Assembly (NCBI GenBank): GCA_965653565.1
Contig: CBFHAI010000103.1
Span: 1-5,175 of the forward strand
Direction: 5' to 3'
Length of the DNA: 5,175 nt
From: JALCLA01 sp965653565
Lineage (GTDB): Bacteria > Pseudomonadota > Gammaproteobacteria > Xanthomonadales > Xanthomonadaceae
Below, in pieces: positions 1-4,308 of the stretch (position 1 is the first letter of the stretch; the number at the start of each line of letters is the position of its first letter). The notes below the pieces were generated by a model. The model did not search any database and was not told the DNA's origin. It saw only the letters and a list, made by a program, of their open reading frames with translations. A program made the translations under genes and the position numbers.

Positions 1-83
1 CTCCCGACTCCCGACTCCCGACTCCCGACTCCCGACTCCCGACTCCCGACTCCCGGTTCCCGGTTCCCGGTTCCCGGTTCCCG
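1..83. repeat. Heptamer tandem array (CTCCCGA / TTCCCGG)
   Basis: This is a perfect 7-bp-period tandem array of nearly twelve units, cut by the left window edge. Units 1-7 (1-49) are all CTCCCGA, unit 8 (50-56) is the hybrid CTCCCGG, units 9-11 (57-77) are TTCCCGG, and a last partial TTCCCG ends at 83. The array is thus two homogeneous blocks joined by one junction unit, which suggests block expansion by slippage. The same heptamer family recurs at 574-601, 631-642, 790-820 and 852-865. The array may be the right arm of a larger composite element whose left part is outside the window; that part is inference. Confidence 0.97.
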
Positions 84-178
84 CAAAAAACCCGGCACAA
101 AACGTTGCGAATCCCCTGCTGACAGCGCCGTCGCACCGAGCGCAGACTGATTTCGTCGTCGACGGCCGTCCGGCCGAC

Positions 179-184
179 AGGGGG
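179..184 (+). promoter_or_regulatory. Ribosome binding site of the PilZ gene
   Basis: The purine run AGGGGG lies upstream of three closely spaced in-frame ATGs at 189, 192 and 198. Spacing is 4 nt to the first, 7 nt to the second and 13 nt to the third, so 192 has the most usual spacing. The protein may therefore lack the first Met. Just upstream is a GC-rich perfect palindrome, GACGGCCGTC (161-170), which could fold near the site. Confidence 0.5.
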
Positions 185-188
185 CGGC

Positions 189-602
189 ATGATGCGCATG
201 ACCCACTCGCGTCCCGGCATTCGCCGATCCCGCAGCAGCATCGAAGGCAAACTGCATATCCGCGCGGCGATGCGCGATTGGGTCGGTCCGATGATCGACG
301 CCTCGCTCAGCGGCCTGCGTGCCGAATGCCCCGGCGAGTTCGCGCTGCCGCTCGGCCAGATCTGCGAGCTCGAACTCGATTTCGGCTGCGGACACATGCT
401 GCGCAGCCGCGCGCAACTGGTGCGGCTGATCGATGGCGAAGTGGCGTTCCGCTTCGATGCGCTGAGTCCGAACACCGAGTACGAGTTGCGGCAGATTCTG
501 GAATCGCGCGGGCGGTTGATCGATGGCGCGCGTGATGGGTTCGAAGGAGTGAGTGAGGTGCGTGGGGTGCCCCGGGAATCGGGAATGGGGAATCGGGAGT
601 AG
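189..602 (+). CDS. PilZ-domain protein, putative c-di-GMP receptor
   Basis: A small cytosolic protein of 137 aa that looks like a single PilZ domain. In this family c-di-GMP is bound by an RxxxR motif followed by a D/NxSxxG motif at the start of a beta-barrel. Both are visible: RPGIR at residues 8-12 and DASLSG at 37-42, separated by the usual roughly 25 residues. The barrel strands and closing helix run to about residue 110. The tail after residue 112 is not needed by the fold, and its last nine residues (129-137) plus the TAG stop are encoded by the heptamer cluster at 574-601. The start is 189 or, by ribosome-site spacing, 192. The gene stands alone on this strand and converges on fadD. 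Its output target (motility, polysaccharide or other) cannot be read from sequence. The family call is firm in motif terms; actual c-di-GMP binding is inferred. Confidence 0.85.
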   Translation: MMRMTHSRPGIRRSRSSIEGKLHIRAAMRDWVGPMIDASLSGLRAECPGEFALPLGQICELELDFGCGHMLRSRAQLVRLIDGEVAFRFDALSPNTEYELRQILESRGRLIDGARDGFEGVSEVRGVPRESGMGNRE

Positions 603-642
603 AGCCGGGGCGTCAGTGCGCCGAGCTCTTTTCCCGATTCCC
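574..642 (+). repeat. Heptamer-flanked hairpin element, copy 1
   Basis: Four in-phase heptamers, GGGAATC, GGGAATG, GGGAATC and GGGAGTA (574-601), are followed by a GC-rich core and then the inverted heptamers TTCCCGA and TTCCC (631-642). The arms pair exactly over 11 bp (588-598 with 632-642). After one G-T wobble and one mismatch, pairing continues as AGAGC/GCTCT (601-605 with 625-629) and an inner GGCG/CGCC (609-612 with 619-622) around a 6-nt loop. The left arm overlaps the 3' end of the PilZ gene. A second element with the same core ends (AGAGCC and GCTCTT) lies at 757-820. Confidence 0.88.
601..632 (+). terminator. Possible intrinsic terminator of the PilZ gene
   Basis: The inner part of the repeat hairpin begins at the PilZ stop codon. 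AGAGC (601-605) pairs with GCTCT (625-629), with an inner GGCG/CGCC, and is followed by a short TTTT run at 629-632. The T run is only four bases and is shared with the outer stem, so termination strength is uncertain. Confidence 0.45.
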
Positions 643-688
643 TGCACTAAGCGGCAACGCTTCGGCCGCGGCGCTTCAAAGTCGCTGG

Positions 689-708
689 ATTCCCGCCTGC
701 GCGGGAAT
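689..708. repeat. dRS3-like palindrome ATTCCC-N8-GGGAAT
   Basis: A 20-bp inverted repeat with 8-bp perfect arms (ATTCCCGC at 689-696, GCGGGAAT at 701-708) and a CTGC loop. It fits the consensus ATTCCC-N8-GGGAAT described for neisserial dRS3 repeats, and similar palindromes are dispersed in many high-GC proteobacterial genomes. It is a different class from the heptamers, although it shares the core TTCCCG. It lies between the two heptamer hairpin elements in non-coding DNA. Confidence 0.75.
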
Positions 709-756
709 GACGGAGGATGAGGCGAAAAGTGGGCGACGCTGGACGCGGGAAACCAA

Positions 757-820
757 GAGAGCCTCAATCAATCACGCCGCCGGCTCTTCTCCCGATCCCC
801 CATTCCCGAGTCCCAATCCC
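757..820. repeat. Heptamer-flanked hairpin element, copy 2 (degenerate)
   Basis: A second copy of the arrangement at 574-642. AGAGCC (758-763) pairs with GGCTCT (782-787) across an 18-nt loop, extended by one G-T wobble at 757/788, and CTCCCGAT follows at once. In-phase heptamers then continue as TCCCGAT, CCCCCAT, TCCCGAG, TCCCAAT and CCC (790-820). The left heptamer arm is reduced to GGGAAA at 747-752. The core end sequences AGAGCC and GCTCTT match copy 1, while the loops differ. That pattern is expected if the hairpin ends and heptamers are what is conserved. Confidence 0.7.
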
Positions 821-838
821 TACGCACCGACGCACTCA

Positions 839-865
839 CGCCGCGCGGCGCATTCCCGATTCCCG
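839..865. repeat. GC palindrome plus two heptamers downstream of fadD
   Basis: A perfect 12-bp palindrome, CGCCGCGCGGCG (839-850), is followed by ATTCCCGATTCCCG (852-865), which is two heptamer units. The block ends six bases before the fadD stop codon at 872-874. On the fadD strand these would be the first bases transcribed after the stop. There is no T run, so a role in intrinsic termination is not supported, although the fold could protect the 3' end of the message. Confidence 0.65.
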
Positions 866-871
866 CAAGAA

Positions 872-2560
872 TCAATGCGCCTTAGCCACCGCCGGGCTAT
901 CGCGCAACTCGCGTCGCAGGATCTTGCCGACGTTCGATTTCGGCAATTCGGTGCGGAATTCCACGTAACGCGGCAGTTTGTAGCCGGTGAGGTTGATGCG
1001 GCAGTGGGCTTTGACGTCTTCGGCGGTGAGGGCGGGGTCTTTCTTGACGATCACCACTTTCACCGCTTCGCCGGATTTGTCGTCGGGGACGCCGACGGCG
1101 GCGACTTCCAAGACGCCGGGCATCTGCGCGATGACGTCTTCGATTTCGTTTGGATAGACGTTGAAGCCGGACACCAGGATCATGTCCTTCTTGCGATCGA
1201 CGATGTAGAAGAAGCCGTTGGCATCCATCTTCGCCATGTCGCCGGTGTGCAGCCAGCCGTCGGCGGAGAGCACCTTGGCGGTTTCCTCCGGGCGCTGCCA
1301 GTAGCCCTTCATCACCTGCGGGCCGCGCACGCACAATTCGCCGACTTCGCCCTGCGGCAGATGCTTGAAGTCTTCGTCCTGCACCGAGCAATCGGTGGAG
1401 GAAATCGGTAGGCCGATGGCGCCGTTGTAGTCGGCCAGGTCCATCGGATTGATGCAGGCGGCGGGCGAGGTTTCGGTGAGGCCGTAGGCTTCGATCAGCG
1501 GCACGCCGGTGACCTTCTTCCAGCGCTCGGCCACCGCGCGCTGCACGGCCATGCCGCCGCCGAGGGTGAGTTTGAGATGTTTGAAATCGAGCTTGTCGAA
1601 GCCCGGCGTGTTGAGCAGGCCGTTGAACAGCGTGTTGACGCCGGTGATCGCAGTGAACGGGATTTTCGCCAGCGCTTTCACGAAGCCGGGCATGTCGCGC
1701 GGATTGGTGATGAGGTGGTTCATGCCGCCGAACTTCATGAAGACCAGGCAGTTCGCCGTCAACGCGAAGATGTGGTACAGCGGCAGCGCGGTGATGATGC
1801 GCTCGTTGCCGTAATCGATATTGGTGCCCAGCCAGCTCGACGATTGCTGCATGTTGGCGACGAGATTGCGATGCGTGAGCATCGCGCCTTTCGCCACCCC
1901 GGTGGTGCCGCCGGTGTATTGCAGGAAGGCGATGTCGTCGTGCGTGATCGAGACCGGCGGCAGGGTTTTGCCGGCGCCGCGCTTGAGCGCGTCGCGGAAG
2001 CGGATCGCGCCTTCGATGCGGAAATCGGGGATCGCTTTCTTGACGTACTTGAGCGCGAAATTCACCAGCGCACTGCGCGGGAAGGGCAGCAGGTCGCCGA
2101 CGCCGGTGGTAATGACGTGGCGCACCGTGGTTTCCTTCAGCACTTCCGACACCGTCGCCGCGAAGTTGTCGAGCACCACGATGGCGGCCGCGCCGGAGTC
2201 GACCAGCTGATGGCGCAGCTCGCGCGCGGTGTACATCGGATTGGTGTTGACCACGGTGAGCCCGGCGCGCAGCACGCCGAAGATCGCGATCGGATACTGC
2301 AGCACGTTGGGCAGCATCAGCGCGACGCGGTCGCCCTTCTTGAGCTTGAGGTCGTGGATCAGGAACGCGGCGAACTGGCGACTGAGTTCGTCGATCTGCG
2401 CGTAGGTGAAGACGCGGCCCATGTTCTCGAACGCCGGGCGATCGGCGAAACGCCGGCAGGCCACTTCGAGCACGGCCGGGATCGAGGCGTATTCATCGAC
2501 GTCGATCTCGTGCGGAACGCCTTTCGGATAACTGCGCAGCCAAGGACGATCCGCACTCAT
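872..2560 (-). CDS. fadD: Long-chain fatty acid--CoA ligase (FadD/RpfB-like)
   Basis: A complete 562-aa ligase that activates long-chain fatty acids to acyl-CoA through an acyl-adenylate, feeding beta-oxidation; E. coli FadD has 561 aa. Adenylate-forming motifs appear in order: the ATP-binding loop YTGGTTGVAKGAM at 215-227, LPLYHIFALT at 259-268, YGLTETSP at 359-366, GWLHTGD at 435-441, the fatty acyl-CoA synthetase signature DRKKDMILVSGFNVYPNEIE at 455-474, and the C-terminal catalytic-lysine segment NVGKILRRELR with K546. No frame break is visible. The start at 2560 is chosen because GGAGGAA sits 7 nt upstream and the protein then aligns with FadD from its N-terminus; an in-frame ATG at 2686 would add 42 unlikely residues. 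The Xanthomonas homologue is RpfB of the DSF signalling locus, but no rpfF lies directly downstream here, so RpfB identity is inference. The gene is divergent from the lipoprotein gene and convergent with the PilZ gene. Confidence 0.96.
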   Translation of the reverse strand: MSADRPWLRSYPKGVPHEIDVDEYASIPAVLEVACRRFADRPAFENMGRVFTYAQIDELSRQFAAFLIHDLKLKKGDRVALMLPNVLQYPIAIFGVLRAGLTVVNTNPMYTARELRHQLVDSGAAAIVVLDNFAATVSEVLKETTVRHVITTGVGDLLPFPRSALVNFALKYVKKAIPDFRIEGAIRFRDALKRGAGKTLPPVSITHDDIAFLQYTGGTTGVAKGAMLTHRNLVANMQQSSSWLGTNIDYGNERIITALPLYHIFALTANCLVFMKFGGMNHLITNPRDMPGFVKALAKIPFTAITGVNTLFNGLLNTPGFDKLDFKHLKLTLGGGMAVQRAVAERWKKVTGVPLIEAYGLTETSPAACINPMDLADYNGAIGLPISSTDCSVQDEDFKHLPQGEVGELCVRGPQVMKGYWQRPEETAKVLSADGWLHTGDMAKMDANGFFYIVDRKKDMILVSGFNVYPNEIEDVIAQMPGVLEVAAVGVPDDKSGEAVKVVIVKKDPALTAEDVKAHCRINLTGYKLPRYVEFRTELPKSNVGKILRRELRDSPAVAKAH

Positions 2561-2567
2561 GCTCCGC

Positions 2568-2574
2568 TTCCTCC
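2568..2574 (-). promoter_or_regulatory. Ribosome binding site that fixes the fadD start
   Basis: On the minus strand GGAGGAA lies 7 nt upstream of the ATG at 2560, within a longer purine run. It is a near-consensus site and argues against the upstream in-frame ATG at 2686. Confidence 0.85.
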
Positions 2575-2617
2575 CCCGAGTAGCAATTGCCGGATCGGCG
2601 TGCGCGTCGCACACTGG

Positions 2618-2667
2618 TTCCGGTTTCCGGTTGTCCGATTTGCACATTTCCGCGGCGATTCCGCCGC
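2618..2667. promoter_or_regulatory. Divergent intergenic region with short repeat and hairpin
   Basis: The 155 bp between the divergent fadD and lipoprotein starts (2561-2715) must hold both promoters, but no convincing -35/-10 pair was found on either strand. What can be seen is a tandem TTCCGGT repeat (2618-2624, 2625-2631) and a 6-bp perfect hairpin, GCGGCG/CGCCGC (2652-2657 with 2662-2667) around an ATTC loop. Either could be a regulator site or an mRNA leader fold; this is inference only. Confidence 0.35.
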
Positions 2668-2715
2668 TTGCGTTCGATTGGAACATACCCCCCCATGACT
2701 GGCAAGGCAGGAAAC

Positions 2716-3165
2716 ATGCGAAAGCGTACGTGGTTGTCGATGACGAGGTTGGCCTGCGTGCTGGCTTTGGCGGCGATGTTGGCGGCCTGTGCGAAAGCCC
2801 CGGCGGAAACGCGACTGCGCGAGCGCATCGACGCGATGCAGGACGCCATCGCGACGCGCAACGTGAGCCAGTTCATGGAGGGCGTGGCCGAGGATTTCAT
2901 CGGCAGCGGCAACATCGACCGTGCTGCGCTGCACAACCTGATCCGCGCGCAAGTCCTGCGCAACGCCAGCATCGGCGCCACCCGCGGGCCGACTACCGTC
3001 ACGCTGCAGGGCGAACGGGCTGTGGTGAATTTCGACGTGGTGGTGACGGGCGGCGCGGGCGGCCTGATCCCGGAACGGGCACAGAGCTACGCGATCGAAA
3101 GCGGCTGGCGTGAGGTCGATGGCGAATGGGTCGTCTACTCGGCGCAGTGGAAAGAGGCGCTGTGA
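2716..3165 (+). CDS. Putative outer-membrane lipoprotein, NTF2-like fold
   Basis: A 149-aa lipoprotein precursor. The signal peptide has a basic start (MRKR), a hydrophobic core at about residues 11-24 and a lipobox LAAC ending at C25. An Ala at position +2 predicts sorting to the outer membrane, giving a mature chain of about 125 aa. The mature part starts with an amphipathic helix (about 31-49), then an acidic AEDFIG segment, a second helix (68-82) and beta-strands. It ends in a WREVDGEWVVYSAQW stretch typical of NTF2/SnoaL-like small alpha+beta proteins. The fold call rests on this pattern, not on a search. The start at 2716 is chosen because it gives a complete lipoprotein signal and has AAGG/AGGA upstream; in-frame starts at 2587 and 2695 add no sensible N-terminus. 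It is divergent from fadD and may share regulation with it. No catalytic residues can be named and the ligand is unknown. Confidence 0.82.
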   Translation: MRKRTWLSMTRLACVLALAAMLAACAKAPAETRLRERIDAMQDAIATRNVSQFMEGVAEDFIGSGNIDRAALHNLIRAQVLRNASIGATRGPTTVTLQGERAVVNFDVVVTGGAGGLIPERAQSYAIESGWREVDGEWVVYSAQWKEAL

Positions 3166-3167
3166 AG

Positions 3168-3193
3168 GGCGGGGACAGGCTGAAGTCCCCGCC
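3168..3193. terminator. Hairpin between convergent genes, possible terminator
   Basis: A perfect 9-bp stem, GGCGGGGAC (3168-3176) with GTCCCCGCC (3185-3193), has an 8-nt loop and starts three bases after the lipoprotein stop. An alternative pairing, ACAGGC/GCCTGT (3175-3180 with 3191-3196), competes with it. Neither strand shows a T run after the stem, so this is not a classical intrinsic terminator. It fills most of the 42-bp gap between two convergent genes and could stop or stabilise both transcripts. Confidence 0.5.
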
Positions 3194-3207
3194 TGTGCCG
3201 ACGATAC

Positions 3208-3975
3208 TTACTTGACCTCTTCAATTCCGAGCACAGTGACATCGATGTCGCCGTGAGCTTTTGTTGACACACGCCGGTAAGCTCCCGTCGGCCTTAGCGT
3301 CACCGTCACCGGCCCCTCGAGCGCACGGCTCGGCATATCGGCGGTACGCAGAACGGCGTTGATCGTCATCGCAACGCTGCCATTTGCCAACGCCTTCGTT
3401 TGAGCGGTTACCAACACGTCCTGATCGACTGGCAGCAATTTCGCGTAGGCATCGCGCCCGGTTTGCTCGACTCCGTTGAGGTAATCCATGGACGACCTGG
3501 GCATCGGGAGATTCTTGAAGTTGACCTGAAATTCTTGTTCCGCAGCCAGCATGGACATCGGATCGACTGATGTGTCGAGCACGGAAAGCGCAGAAGCAGC
3601 AATTGGATAGCGCGATGCGAGGCGATAGATCTTTTCAGGATCACTATCGAGGGTAACCAAATTCTCTACAGGGATCTCTGCGAGCCTGAACGGCTGAGCA
3701 GCCTCGCACACCGATTGCGATTCTTCGTCCAACAAGGAAACAGCCTCAGACTCGTCATTGGTCAGAGTTTCAATCAGACAGCCTTCATAGCAACGGATGC
3801 ATGAAGTCGTCCCCGACTTTCGCGCCCACAGATAGTTGGGTTGCTTGGAACAACTCGGGCAGAAGTTGCCGGGCGGACCGATGCTGCGGGTGCATTGACT
3901 TCCTTGGGCAGAAACGTCGACCACCACAAGACAAAGAATGAGTGCCAGGACTGCTACTAGGCTTGGACGCAGCAT
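3208..3975 (-). CDS. Exported cysteine-rich protein of unknown function
   Basis: I do not recognise this 255-aa protein. It begins with a clear Sec-type signal peptide: MLRP, a hydrophobic core at residues 5-20, and a VSA cleavage site after residue 23. The mature N-terminal part holds seven cysteines at C28, C39, C42, C59, C62, C66 and C90, including CPSC (39-42) and CIRC (59-62), a paired-CxxC layout as in zinc ribbons or disulfide-bonded knots. Residues 72-90 are acidic. The C-terminal half looks helical and then beta-rich (about 197-251, ending DVTVLGIEEV), with no known motif. The start at 3975 is supported by GGAG 7 nt upstream. Composition is unlike its neighbours: lines 3601-3660 and 3721-3780 count 28 and 27 G+C of 60, against 36 of 60 in a fadD line (1201-1260). 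It appears to be its own transcription unit, since a terminator separates it from acnA upstream. It could be a recently acquired or lineage-specific periplasmic protein. Confidence 0.75.
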   Translation of the reverse strand: MLRPSLVAVLALILCLVVVDVSAQGSQCTRSIGPPGNFCPSCSKQPNYLWARKSGTTSCIRCYEGCLIETLTNDESEAVSLLDEESQSVCEAAQPFRLAEIPVENLVTLDSDPEKIYRLASRYPIAASALSVLDTSVDPMSMLAAEQEFQVNFKNLPMPRSSMDYLNGVEQTGRDAYAKLLPVDQDVLVTAQTKALANGSVAMTINAVLRTADMPSRALEGPVTVTLRPTGAYRRVSTKAHGDIDVTVLGIEEVK

Positions 3976-4042
3976 GATCGGACTCCAAAAAAGGATAGTT
4001 GCCTACTCTCTGTTGAAGCGCGGCAACCGTTCATGGCCCTTG

Positions 4043-4098
4043 CGAATTTCGCCGATCAAACTGCGCAGCTACGAATTTCGCTGACCAGGAACCGGTTC
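4043..4098. promoter_or_regulatory. Candidate operator cluster upstream of the unknown gene
   Basis: CGAATTTCGCCGATCA (4043-4058) recurs as CGAATTTCGCTGACCA (4072-4087), 14 of 16 identical and 29 bp apart. The first copy is part of GCGAA-T-TTCGC, an inverted repeat with a one-base centre. The palindrome GAACCGGTTC follows at 4089-4098. The sites lie about 70-120 bp before the start of the unknown gene, a plausible place for regulator binding. No known regulator consensus is claimed. Confidence 0.35.
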
Positions 4099-4191
4099 GT
4101 ACTCCTCCCGAGCAGGATATGAAGACCTGGCGCGAGCTCTCATTTGCGCGTGCCCAGAACCTTCCATCCCCGAGTACGCAAGAGAACACAG

Positions 4192-4224
4192 AAAAAGACG
4201 CGAAGACTTTCCAGCCCTCGCGTC
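4192..4224 (-). terminator. Intrinsic terminator of acnA
   Basis: On the minus strand a perfect 7-bp stem, GACGCGA/TCGCGTC (4218-4224 with 4197-4203), encloses a 14-nt loop and is followed directly by TTTTT (4196-4192). It lies 84 bp beyond the aconitase stop codon. The plus-strand side also continues with CTTTCTT, so it may act in both directions. It separates acnA from the unknown gene further downstream. Confidence 0.8.
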
Positions 4225-4308
4225 CTTTCTTATCCATCCGTGAGCCGTCGTATCCCGCTCTTGTCTCTATCCCTCGAAGGCAAAGGTCGCCGAAGATAAC
4301 CCGGACGG

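Larger units (their letters stand above)
3976..4308. other. Non-coding region between acnA and the unknown gene
   Basis: No credible gene is seen in these 333 bp; the open frames here are out-of-frame extensions across acnA or short and featureless. The region holds the ribosome site of the unknown gene (GGAG, minus strand, 3983-3986), two imperfect copies of a CGAATTTCGC motif (4043-4052 and 4072-4081), a perfect 10-bp palindrome GAACCGGTTC (4089-4098) and the acnA terminator (4192-4224). No convincing promoter for the unknown gene was found, although one should lie here. Confidence 0.7.

Noticed and set aside
1..83. CRISPR-like repeat array
   Set aside because: The repeats are 7 bp with no spacers between them, so this is a simple tandem repeat.
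707..1411. 234-aa plus-strand reading frame
   Set aside because: It begins inside the dRS3-like palindrome, runs through heptamers and then lies antisense to fadD; its protein is a low-complexity antisense translation without any domain.
2561..2686. 42-residue N-terminal extension of FadD
   Set aside because: The extension is unlike FadD N-termini, covers the divergent promoter region, and the ATG at 2560 has a near-consensus ribosome site 7 nt upstream.
1577..2698. 373-aa plus-strand reading frame rich in His, Arg, Glu and Asp
   Set aside because: It is entirely antisense to fadD, which has full-length family motifs. Long antisense frames of this composition are common in high-GC genes.
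2682..2705. Sigma-70 promoter for fadD (TTGCCA with TATGTT, minus strand)
   Set aside because: The spacing between the two hexamers is only 12 bp, too short for a functional promoter.
4042..4081. Plant-inducible-promoter box (TTCGC-N15-TTCGC)
   Set aside because: The two TTCGC copies are separated by 24 bases rather than 15, and no -10 box follows at the expected distance.
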